Of a stretch of DNA of 64,000 nt, positions 27,668 to 39,300 are shown in pieces. The DNA is taken from contig LPNZ01007335.1 in the NCBI GenBank assembly GCA_001655205.1, positions 1 to 64,000 of the forward strand, written 5' to 3'. The first letter of the stretch is position 1, and each line of letters starts with the position of its first letter. Origin of the DNA: Lenisia limosa (taxonomy: Eukaryota > Breviatea). Both the position numbers and the translations under genes were made by a program. The notes under the pieces are model-generated. The model was not told the DNA's origin. It saw only the letters and a program-made list of their open reading frames with translations, and searched no databases.

Positions 27668-28131
27668 ATGATGACGTGTTTTGCCCAAGGTCAAAAACAA
27701 AAACAATCACAAATTAATCAACTAAAACGACACACACAGCAACACACAGTCCCTGCAGTATCCTGAGAGAGTGACAGTGTCTGCACGCAAATCTATCTGT
27801 TCATATCCTCTCTTCCCCTCGTCCCCCCCCCCCCCNNNNNNNNNNNNNNNNNNNNNNNNNNNNNNNNNNNNNNNNNNNNNNNNNNNNNNNNNNNNNNNNN
27901 NNNNNNNNNNNNNNNNNNNNNNNNACTACAAGAGAATTTCCCACCTATCCTCACACACACCAATTGTGAAGAAGAAAGTGCTTTTGATTTGGAAGACCAT
28001 GAGGATTTGTATGACAGTGTCAGCAGCTGTGGGACGGAAGAGTATGGAGGAAAGGGGGATTACTTTGTTGTTTTATTGTTCAAATATAAATTTCCTGTAA
28101 CACAAAATAGTTCCAATAACAGTTTCTGAAG
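27668..28131 (+). other. Possible upstream exons, interrupted by a gap
   Basis: After the gap 27836-27924 (entered through a C run), a frame runs open to a TGA at 28129-28131. Its first part is acidic and coding-like (CEEESAFDLEDHEDLYD, then SVSSCGTEEYGGKGDYF). Before the gap there is an ATG pair at 27668. These may be the first exons of the macro-domain gene or a separate small gene. The join across the gap cannot be read. Confidence 0.3.
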
Positions 28132-28276
28132 GGTTGATGCTATAGATACGATGGCGAAGACACACAGAAAATCGTGGAGACCACTGTTAACAATGGTATA
28201 TGAGCAAAGCGAGAGGCTTGCTTTCACTCTCTCTTTTTTTAACATCATCTCACCTAAAAAAGGATTTTTTTATTAG

Positions 28277-29496
28277 CCTCAAGTTCACTACATAGATGAG
28301 CTGGTTTGTCAACAATTTAGTGGCTCTGATCTCAAGCTGAGAAGAAGGAACTACTCCTGTGGAAAGGGTGTGGATGGATTTTTCTTTGATATGTTCAGTG
28401 ATTCAAATATTTTTGTAAAACTAACATTCCAAAGATTTTATTCGATACCAAGAGCTTCCTACCTGGCCGAAAACATACCAGCACATCAAAGAAAATGAGT
28501 TGGAGGGAGCAAGAATACGGAATACCCTAATAGTTGGAGTTCATTAGTATTACTGATTTGAAGTGGTAAGGAAATTGATTTCTTTAGCCGTCCTCAAACG
28601 AAGTTTGTTGTGAACTCAAAGATAAACGAAAAGATATCCATTTGGGCTGGTTTGTTTATTTTCCTTCTTTTCCTCCTTAACAAGCAGTTATTAGCCTTTC
28701 CTCTTCACATTGCAGGTGGAGATAGTACTAAATTAGAGTGCGACGCAATTGTCAATGCAGCCAACTCCTCTCTTATGGGTGGCGGCGGGAGTAAGTTGAT
28801 CTCAAGAGTGTCACATTTTAGTTGATGGGGCAATACATCGTGCAGCTGGAAGAGGACTCTCCAAATTTAACAGGTAAGTAGCAGGTAGTTGAAAGTTTTT
28901 ATTGATGGGAGCTCTATTTACTTTACTCTGTAGTACCCTGAATGGGTGTGATGTCGGTGAATGCAAAGTATCACCTGGTTTTTACCTCCCAGCGCAGGTG
29001 GTTGGATTTCACTCTTCTTCTTATTTTCCATTTTTCACAAGGGGGAGGGGGTTCTTCACATTCACCTTCTAGGTTGTTTTGAGTACTGTTGGTCCTCAAG
29101 TCTACAGTCAACTGACTGACAGACACGAAAAGGCGTTAGAGAAATGCTACTCATCTATTCTTGAAACCGCTACTGAAGTCAATGCACGGTCTATTGCGTT
29201 CTGCTGTATTTCAACTGGCATCTACGGCTACCCTGGAGAAAAGGCTGCTGGGGTTTGTTGATGATAACAACGCGTTTATTCTTATGGGCACTTCTCCTCC
29301 ACTTCTCACTGTTTGTAGACTGCACTTGGAGTATGTAGACGATGGCTTGATAAGGATGACAACGCAGACAAAGTGAGCCTTAAGTATATTACTTCCCGTA
29401 ATTCTTTAGGTTGATCGACTGATTTTTGTAACCTTCATGAGGAAAGACTACGACCTCTACATATCTCTGGCGAATGAGTATTTCCCCCTCAAATAA
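28277..29496 (+). CDS. MACROD-type macro-domain protein (ADP-ribose hydrolase family), 5' end uncertain
   Basis: Macro domains of this class remove mono-ADP-ribose from acidic residues or hydrolyse O-acetyl-ADP-ribose. The readable exons give QELPTWPKTYQHIKENE, the PTW segment that precedes the MACROD fold, then KINEKISIWAG and DAIVNAANSSLMGGGG followed by VDGAIHRAAG, the ADP-ribose-binding and catalytic loop with N-AAN, G-G and D-H intact. Further on are VLSTVGPQVYS, CISTGIYGYP (the diphosphate loop) and VDRLIFVTFMRKDYD, ending NEYFPLK at TAA 29494-29496. It belongs to the MACROD1/2 group and not to TARG1. An exon from 28277 (PQVHYIDELVCQQFSGSD) splices into the PTW exon, so the protein has an N-terminal extension. 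The true start may be near 28140 or before the gap at 27836. Confidence 0.85.
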
Positions 29497-30009
29497 ATGT
29501 TAAGAAATATAAACCACTGAATACAAGCTGTGTCTTAGTGAATCATATCCAAGGTGCGGTTCAAATATCCAACATCCAACAATTTTTTTTTTTTTTGGAT
29601 ATATATGTTGGATATGTACACCAGACTGTTGGATATAAATAAAATCTTGTTTCAGAAAAAAATTTGGTGATGAGTTAGCGTTGTTGCATATGGGGGGGGG
29701 GGCAACTTCTACCTATCTCTGCTTGAGTAGTTAGCTTTAATATTGATTGATCTCAATAGCACGTCAACTTTTAGAGAAGAGACTTATATTGCGCATTTAT
29801 CTGTCCTCAGAACTTTGCTTGCGGTTCCAAGGTATGCACTACGCAAATTATCGGTTAAATGATGACTTAAACAACATAGAAATATATTGTTTCATCTAAA
29901 CCTGGTAAAAATTTCAAAAAAATTTATAGTTTATATATTTGGACCAGTACCAGACTCATATTATTTAGGCCTCAGTTGGGCCTCAGTTCGGCATTTACTC
30001 GTTGCCAAT
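29497..30009. other. Intergenic stretch with hairpin and G run
   Basis: No coding signal. It contains an inverted repeat at about 29566-29640 (ATATCCAACATCCAACAA, a T15 run, then GGATATATATGTTGGATAT and a further GTTGGATAT) and a G run at about 29692. It then leads into the promoter of the coiled-coil gene. Confidence 0.5.
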
Positions 30010-33000
30010 ATGAGTGATGATGTAACTAAAGATAATAAAGATGGAATAGAGACTTTGGAAGGGCCTCCTAACGAGGTTATTGAAGAACCTAGTAGTGTTG
30101 AAGTCGGGGAATTCAGTGGTCTTGAGAGTGATGAGGAAAACAAGGATAATGAGAAGCAAAGTGATGGGGAATCTCCAGTTGTTTCGCCTAGTGTTTCTCC
30201 CCCAGAATCCCCTCGGCTCTCTTCTCCCTCCCCAGAGGTTCAAAAAACCGTGGGAGAAGCGAATGAGGAACCACAAACAGAATCTACTGAACAGGTTTGT
30301 TTCCTTTCCCGTTGTTCTGTTGGTTATGATTTTGTTTGATTATTTAGAAGTTGGGTGACTCTTCTAAAGAAGAGATACAACTTGAACAAGAGCAGACTAG
30401 CGAAGAAGTTGAAGGCAGTGTAGAAGATAAGAAAAATATTGTAGATGCCTCAAGCACAGTTAACAAACAGGCTGAGTATGAGGACGAGGCCGGTGACGTT
30501 GTTGAGAATGAACCTGTCATTGAAGACATCAAACATAGTAAGCTTTCGCTAGCTTTTTCCTGTTTTAATCCGCTGCTCTAATACCCAGGTTCTCAGGAAA
30601 AAGATGAACAGGTTGATTCTTCTTCTGTTGAACTGGTATGCTGGACAAGGATGGGTTAACATTATTCACCTTTTTTGATTATGTTAAATATTTCATGACT
30701 CTGTCTGAACGCTCTCCCTGAGCAATTGGAGCTTAACAGCGCGCAGACATCAGAAAAGACCGAGGATGAAGAGACTTTAGATACCACTGAGTACGACCAA
30801 CAGCAGCCTGAAGCCAGTGATATGTCGCCCCAAGATAGCGAGGCTGATGCTCAACTCATCCGACAGGAGAGTGTCGAGAACCCATCCGACTTGAAGGACC
30901 GTCCAAGGTCAAGAAGCAACAGCAGGTGCGTTTCACATCTGTCTTATCACTATTCAAGATCGGATAGGTCCCAGTCTCGCAGATCTTCTATTGTGGAAGA
31001 AATTCTCAGTTTTGAGCAATCTGCTCCTGTAGCTGCCTCACCCGATGCCGATAAACTCAGGATGCAGGTTAAGGAAGTAAGCTGCTTCTCCTTTGTGAAA
31101 ACTGCGCTTGTTTGAAACAGTATCTAAACATGCCATACATCAGTACATAACACTTCTGGGCAACGTTTTCAAGTACATTAATATTTTACACCACCAGACA
31201 GAGGCAAGAAGAGCTGCTGCTGTGTCCGCTCAAATGCAAGCAGTTCAAGAGCGAGATGACATGGTCAAGGAAAGAGACAATCTCCTTAGGAAAATTAGGT
31301 ACGTCACCTTAAATAGTCTCACAACGTAGTGGATTGGAGCAGAGTTTAGAGCATGAGAAGACGAGTTCATCACAAGTGAGAATGGGATCAACCTTGATAT
31401 CTAACTGTTAGACCCAACAAGATTGCGCTGAAATGGAAAAGTTAAAGTCAGAATGGAACAGACGCGCGACCGAAGCTGAAAAGGTTTGAAAATACTGGTA
31501 TTGGATTGTGGGGTTCAGCCAGCTCATGAAATGACGTTTTAGAAAGCACAGGAGTTGACTGAAAATGCTGCAGCCAGCGACACAGTGAACCGTGACAAAA
31601 TCCTAATTCTTGAGAAGGAGCTTTCCACAGCCAACTCAATGCTGGAGGACGAAGTATCTCTGGTGGGGGGATGGAGGGTGGCGGATGGATTGCGTGATGT
31701 TTAGCAACATAGTTTAACTTTCATAGAGAAAAGAGTTGGAGGAGAAAAACAGAAACGCCGAATTAGAGATTGTTGATATTCGAGCAAAGCTTCGAGAGGT
31801 AGGCAAGTTGTATTTGTCACAATGTTAACTATTTTTTGTTGAGGTAGATGCCCACGTTGGTTTTTCTTAGCACCTTCCAATATATAACACAAAATTTCCT
31901 TTGCCCCCCCCCCCCCNNNNNNNNNNNNNNNNNNNNNNNNNNNNNNNNNNNNNNNNNNNNNNNNNNNNNNNNNNNNNNNNNNNNNNNNNNNNNNNNNCTC
32001 CCTCCAGGATGAAACCCGGGATGGGCTTCGTTTGGAGTTCTTGACAAGAGCTGAGACAGACTGCTCCATTGCCAATAAGAAATTAGCCGAAGCCGAGGCC
32101 AAGGTCTGTACTACTCTTGCTGTTGAATGTTTTGTCACCGTCCAGAGAGAGGTTTCTGAGGACCGTCTACGTAGTGAAGAGGTCGAAAGAATGAAGGCAG
32201 TCACAGGTTTGTTTTCAGCTATCCCTAATTCCTATGACGTTCAGCACTAGAAAAGGAGCGGCTGAAGAGTGCAGACCTCGAGCAGACTCGCGAGCGGCTT
32301 GAGGCTGACCTGGCAGCAGCCGACCAGAGGATCCGCGAGGAGATGAAGGAAAGAGCCATGGTTGAAAGGGCCCATGCCGACAAGGAGCGTGACCGTCTCA
32401 AGTTGTCGTCTCAGATTGAGCAAGAAAGGAATCGCATGGATACAGTGAGAGGGGCAAATATATTTTGTGTTTGCTTGGGTGAATGTTGCCTTTGACATTT
32501 CAGATGAAGGCAGAAATTGAGAGAAAAGAACAGAAAGTTCGGCAGCTTCGAGCTAAGTATTGGGGATTTCCTTTTTGGGCTTTATTTTCACCCTTGGCAA
32601 AATGACGGAGCAGGGTGGATTCATTGGAGGAGTCGCGTTCACAATTAGAGAGCGCTAAAGCGGATCTCAATAACCAGCTCTTCCAGGCGAGAAGGTAGAG
32701 TGGCTGGTGGTATTGTGGATTTCCTTTTGTGGAAACGAACCTCCTGACTCTGCAGCACGCATGACAGGGATATGGACACAGCTGAGGCCAAATTGAAGGC
32801 TGAAGTTGACCACAGGTATGTCGTGTTCACATGTATATTCTGCTAAAAATTGGTTTTGGGGGCCTTTTTACTACCAAGGCACTCTTTTTAATTATTTAGG
32901 GAGTCAATCATCCAAACACGCAATGCCTTGGATTCTGATCTTGTTGCTACCAAAAAGAAACTTCATGAAGAAGTCAGAAGGCGAGAATTGGCTGAAGACC

Positions 33001-36000
33001 AAAATCAAATCGTTGGGGGGGGGGGGGGGNNNNNNNNNNNNNNNNNNNNNNNNNNNNNNNNNNNNNNNNNNNNNNNNNNNNNNNNNNNNNNNNNNNNNNN
33101 NNNNNNNNNNNNNNNNNNNNNNNNNNNNNNNNNNNNNNNNNNNNNNNNNNNNNNNAGGACTTGGCCAGTAGCACAGACACAAGAGCCACGGCTGAGGGTC
33201 GACTTGGCGCTCTCGAGGAAGTCCATGAAGCAACAAGAAAGGTTTCAGCTTTATATATCGTTTCTCACGTTTAAGGCGTTAGAGAAGACCACTCACAAGT
33301 TTGAGGCTGAACAGCTCAAAACTGCCCAATTGGAGAAAGATTTGACGGTAAGCTAGGCTACATTGAGTGGGGGCTGCTCAATCTATTGAACGTGATTAGG
33401 CACGAATCGAGCTAACGGACGAGCAAGCTGGACGCCTCACCTATTTAGAAGAAGTTCGAATTAAGGTCGGTAGAATAGTCACAGTGTGAAGATCATTTGC
33501 AACATATGATAATATAGTTATTATATTATGTTACTATAATATACATATCATATACTATATGCATATGATATGATATTAATAGTTTACATGTCGTACTATT
33601 GGGGCTTTTTTTCGAAGTACTTAAAATGTCGGATTTTAAAACCTAGTCTAAAGAGCGATGGTGTTCACTTAGGTGGTGTATACAAGACTGTCNNNNNNNN
33701 NNNNNNNNNNNNNNNNNNNNNNNNNNNNNNNNNNNNNNNNNNNNNNNNNNNNNNNNNNNNNNNNNNNNNNNNNNNNNNNNNNNNNNNNNNNNNNNNCTAC
33801 CAAAGAAAAAATGTAGATGTATCTATCGGTACCTTTATCCCAGCTTCTGATAGCTGTAGTATGAAGTTCAAACTCAGTCCCTTGAGGAGGAGGTCCTTCA
33901 AAGAAAAAATGCCCAAGCAAACATCTACCTTCTTCAGACTTCGGTGGATAGTGTGAGCTGGCGGCTTCCATCAGTTTTAAGAGCAATAATTATATTGACC
34001 CATTTTCCAGACTCTTGAGCGCCTTGACGCCGAAACTAGAGCTTTGAAGGCCTGTGAAACTCGGAACAAGTCTCTCCAGGAAAACAACGATGCTTTAAAG
34101 AATAAAGTTTGTATTGTCTCTTTTGTCGTTTTCTTAGCTCCATAGCTGAACTCTTCATCGGGCCAATCCCATGCTGCCGCGCTCCAAGTGGCTGACAAGA
34201 GCAAGATCATCGATGGGTTCAGAGAAAACGAAACCAGGCTGAAGACCGAAATCGACAGTAGGTGGCACCAAATGCTGCGTTTTTGACTCGACAGGCATGC
34301 AGAGTAGGCTGAGACAGATTGAGGCTCAGAAGCTGGAGTTGTTGGAAGATCGGAAGAGATCAGAAAGTGATGTCGCTACCGCCAATGTGAGCCATACTTT
34401 GGTTAAATGAATACCATATTGGAGATCTAATGGTCAGGTACGAAATGTTGCGTTGCAAGAGAGGTCAGATCAGCTCTCTAAGTCGCTACGTGATTTGAAG
34501 GTAGGAGTTAACTCAGTTGAATTGCTCTAATGGTCCAGTCTGAAGTGGTGGAGTTGAAGGCCGAAAACAGCTCGCTCAAGGAAGCAATTGAAGTTGAGGC
34601 TGCAAAGGTAGCGAAGTACAAGAGAAAACGCCTTCGTAACAAGGTTCGCAGCAGGAATTAGGTCTTTCAGTTTGAGTTCCAACTGTTCTTCTTTATTGTT
34701 TTGCTTTTTCTAGATAGACGACAAGTACGCCAGTATATATATCATATTAATTTTCATTGTAATGGACCTCCCTCAGGACGACACAATGTCGAACGCAAGT
34801 GACTGGAAAGCTCGCTTGGCATCCCTAGAAGCCAGTACAGCTCATAGTGATGAGGCCAGAGAGAAGGCGGAGAAGGAATGTGATGAAGCTTGGTACCAAT
34901 GTGAAAAAGCCAAAAAGAAGAACAAGGTAGGCCACTTGAAGGATGGCCAACTTATTGTTCAGGAACTTCTTCGTAAGTATGCCAAGTTAGAGGAAACTCT
35001 GAATGACCAGAAAGACAAAGTCAATCGGGCTGAAGGAGGTTTGTTTCTTCTAAATTCAATCATTTTAACCCTCCCAGAAATTGACAGCGGCCGGAAAGAA
35101 GCACTGTCTCAAAACCGTGAACTTCTGGCTCGCCTTCACGATGTGAGTTTCGTATTCTCAGTCCTGTTTTTTTTGGACAAGAAAATTAAATAAATCGAGG
35201 GAAACATGAGAATACAAAGGGATACCACAAACAAATCACCATAAATATTGCGGAAAGCCTTCCCCCTCACACCAGGTTTCGCCATCTTACGATTCAGGCT
35301 GAGGAGGTGACGGCACGGCTGCAAAGCGAGCTGCAGGAACACCGCCGTCTTCTACACAGTGCCCGCAGCGGCCGGCAAGCGGCTGTTGAGGACTCTAAGA
35401 CCGAACGGTTGGTGGCTTTTGGATGGCCTGCAATTTCAATTTCTGTTTTCTCCGTTTGTACGAAGCAACAACATTACGCACCCCAGGGATTCCAGTCACC
35501 AGAAGCTGATGGAGCTTGAAGGGGTCATTGTCGGGCTGAGAGAGAAGTACGCACAAGCTTCACGTTCGAAGACAAGGCTGACATCAGGTAGGGCGTTACT
35601 CCGATTTGAAACGATTCCTAATGTTTATGGTCTGATCTTTGATTTGACATTTTCACTTGATTTAGCGCTCAACCGCGCGCAAGATGACGCCAAAGAAAAC
35701 GAAGTCAAGGCCGGCCTCGAAAAACAGAAGGTAACTCGAGCTTCTGGATTGAGAGCATTCTTATTTAAAAAATGAGACTAATCTATTAGGCTCATAGATT
35801 GCGAGTTCGATTCGAAGACCTCCAGCAAAGATATGACAGACTGAAGGTGATATTTGGGCTGCCGTGGTTGTTATATCTGGTGTTGTTTCTGACTTCATGA
35901 CTTCTGCAGAAACGCCTTGTTCCCACTGGGCCACAAACAGACATGTACGGCACCCCGCTTCCGGTATGTTTGCTTGGTCAATACCTGGTAGCAGAATGAA

Positions 36001-36220
36001 ATCTGATGACTAACACTTGCAGACATCAGCTCGAATGGTGTACCCCCCAGGAACCGAAGATATGGACGCGCCCCTCGCTGCCATTGAGGCCGAGCTCAAG
36101 GTCGGAGAAAGGGGCTCTAGAGGAGAGTATTGGAAGCAATATTATGATAAAATACTGATAATACAGGCGCTCCGTATGTCGGGGGATCTAGATCCTGAAG
36201 AAGGAGAGACCCAGTCTTAA
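30010..36220 (+). CDS. Long coiled-coil protein, myosin-tail-like, with acidic N-terminus
   Basis: I do not recognise a named family. The first ~250 residues are disordered and acidic with Ser/Pro clusters (SPVVSPSVSPPESPRLSS) and a short RS patch (RSRSNSRSDRSQSRRSS). From about 31000 to 35900 nearly every exon is heptad-like and charged (ARRAAAVSAQMQAVQERDD, ERLKSADLEQTRERLEADL, TEKTHKF-type segments, EKECDEAWYQCEKAKKK). The end is non-helical (RLKKRLVPTGPQTDMYGTP, then MVYPPGTEDMDAPL) and stops at 36218-36220. I estimate over 1,000 residues, in 25-30 exons. No motor head, FERM, GRIP or other capping domain is visible. It could be a filament, centrosomal or cortical scaffold. Gaps at 31917-31997, 33030-33155 and 33693-33796 cut it. 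Confidence 0.65.
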
Positions 36221-36388
36221 GTGTAAAGTAGTGTGGTGTATATTAGGTATTTATCCCATTTCTTGTTGAGAGATGTATTCGTTTATAGCTTTTTAATTGG
36301 AGAGTAGGGATGAGGTTTATACTTCTTGATAGAAAAAGAATAATTCATAATAATAACAAAACTACTGCACACTAAATACCCTAGATTC

Positions 36389-39300
36389 CTATGATTCTTC
36401 CAACTCATCCACACACTTTGAAGACAGAAGCTGAAGAGACTCAATCCATGTTTTCTTGTCAGAAACGTTCAGAGCCACGAAATAGACTTCATCAACCTAA
36501 AGAATCAATTTTTTAGTTAACATGAATTTTGGGAAAATAAATAGATATTACATTCTGTGGAAACGCCAACCTGTCCGCTCAACGTCACTGGTTTACCAAC
36601 AACGCCACTTGGGGGGAACCCAACCTGAATTGTCAATGCATGACTCCACCCTTCCCCAACTTGTGTTATTCTTACCTTTTTTTAATATCAACCCCCCCAC
36701 AGTGATAGAAAACGCAAGACCACGAACATCCTCTTCTGTGGCCAATTTCGGCTCGGAGTTGACTCCCAAGACAGAGGCAATTCGACGGTTTCGGCCTTAT
36801 CGGTCAAAAAAGGCACTTTGCAATTAACTCACCAGCCATGGCCTCGCACTGCGATTTGCCCCATGCCACCACGCCCGGGGCGGGGAGAAGGGCCAAATGT
36901 CTGTCATGACGCTTGCCCCGACCTGATTCTGTCAAACATGGGGCTGCACTTCGGAACAAAAAGAGGGGAAATGTCGATGAAATTCCTTTTTTGACGTGGG
37001 GGGGGGGGGTTATGAAAAACTCTGGCTCATATTTTGATACGTTGTGAGGGTTTGAAAACACCAAAATAAACAAAGCCCGGACCAGTCGCTTATGTAGAGG
37101 GGGTATTTGGCGAGCCTCATTGCTTTTTACTTATCCAGCTTACTTCGTTTGGTGTACTTTGACACCATACGGCCGCCCTTGAACCTGGCCATCAGGTCGT
37201 CGAAACGGGATCGGTCGTCTTCCAGCAGATAATCAGCGTACTTCTTAGCGCGTGCTTGCGGCGATGAAGGGGGGCTGTGGACTGGGGTCGTGACTAGAGA
37301 AATGAGTGAATCCAGGTCATGGCAACCTGGAGGAGGAAGTGGACTGGTTTCGCTGATTTTCAGGTTTTCTTGATTAAGCTCCGTCTGACTTTCGTCAAGC
37401 TCAACATCGTGCTGCTCTTCCGGAAGGCTGTCATCCTGGTCCTGGGGGGTATAAATGTGTGTATGGGGGGGAGGGGGTCATTCCGGGTTGTTAGAATCCT
37501 CACTTCAGGAGGGGTGTCATGCAGCGCGGCGCGCGAGGCTTGGGTTGACCGCATATATCGGGGAAGCTCCTTTCTGCCGGGTTAATTGAGAGACTATGGA
37601 AGAGACCCACTCTTTCTTGGCAGCTTTGGTGTCGCCTTGGTTTCTGTCCGTGGTCTTCCTTGACGATCGCTTCAAAGCATCCTGGGCCTAATGGTCAATT
37701 CTTCAGTTTACTCAAAACAAAAACTATTCTCCAGTTCCATCAACCACGATTTACCACCCACCTTTTTCTTAAGCTCAGCGTGACGATTTACCACCCACCT
37801 TTTTCTTGAGCTCAGCTTGACGATTGGCAATGTCATTCTTTTGCTTCTGTTTTGTTGTCGATGCTGGGGTGGTGCCCACCTTACGCCATACTGTGAGGTG
37901 TTAGCCCAGCCTTATATTGTGGGCTGAGGCTGAGGGGGTATTGAAAGTGTGGTGATGGAACACAATAAAGCTGTCAACATGTCATGTAACACCTCAAGAA
38001 CGTTGCAATAGCTAAATACCTTTTTGTTTCCTTGGTGGATGATGTGCTTCAGACTGCTGACTGCTTTTCTATCAAGTAAAGATTGCACCAATGAATGTGA
38101 TAAGCAGACACTTTGATGCCCATTTACTGTTTTGCTCTGAAGTGGCGCTTGCGCCTGCGTATTGCGCCGCGGTGCTACTGTGCCGTGAAGGAAAGCAAAA
38201 TCGGAATGAAGCAAGCTTAATACACCAATACCCCCAACCTGGACTGGCATCAGCCTGAGAAACACTGTCCCAGGGCGTTGCATCACCTTCAGGACTGAAA
38301 GGCGAAGGATTCGCATCTGAGAGTGAGACGCAAGCCTTGCGTGGAGCCTACCGCGGTTGTTTGTTTGCTTCCGAGCCAAATGTCGTCGGATGTCCATTGA
38401 CCGGTCTGGGCCAGCGGCAAAGGGCAGAACACCGTGCCTCGAGGACCCACTGGTACCCCGACCTGAAGGTGTGAACGGCTGCCGTTGCAAAGTGCCTTTA
38501 TTTCATATTTAAGGTACCAATAAACCACTTTTTGAAACTAAAGCAAAATGGAGAAATGGAGAAAAGTAACACCATATTATTTGTTTGTTTGTTTGGGTGG
38601 AAGGGCATTGTTCTCTATCCAATGCAGAGCAGATTTCATTCAAAACCACGCACTTGGAGAATCAACAGCCGGCGGAAGAGGGGGGTCCGCCGCCCAGAAG
38701 TCATCAGGTCCTGAGGATTAGCAAAGGCAAACCTATTGATGTGTAACAAAATTCCAAAATTTCATGAGCTATAAAAATTCAAATAATAAACCCTGTGTCC
38801 CCTTTCAGCCTACCTTGTAAGGACTCCCATAATCGGGATATGGGCCCTGAGGCTATTGAGAAGTTGTCCTCCATATTGGCCCAATCATCAAAAGTTCCTG
38901 GAGTATAACAAAACAGTAACATTCCAATTATGTAGAAGGTTTTAGAAAATTTAGTAGATAATCGAGCAATATCATACCCAAGTTGGCAGTACTGAACTGG
39001 GGGTTGCCTTGGCGTGTGAGGGCAGCAAAAAGAGATGTTTCTTTCTTGTGCTGCTTTCGTGCCAGGCGCCGCAACTATGAATGTCAATAAAAAAGTTGTT
39101 TTCATGTTGATCAAAAACAGTGCTTCCTGTCACCTCATCAACAGAAGAAGCAGGGCCATTTTGCTGCCATTCCTGTGTATCCTCTTCCTGTGTGTGTCAG
39201 ATCAATTGATAAGACAAACCTTGAAGCGAAGGTGAGCAAGCCTTGCCTCCACGTCATCCCACATATTGAAGTCAATTGCGTCACTTGCCTGCAAGGGTCA

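Noticed and set aside
36804-37073. Stand-alone 89-codon protein
   Set aside because: It is an exon of the PH-like domain plus intron read-through. A strong GTAAGC donor upstream joins it in frame to SKYTKRS.
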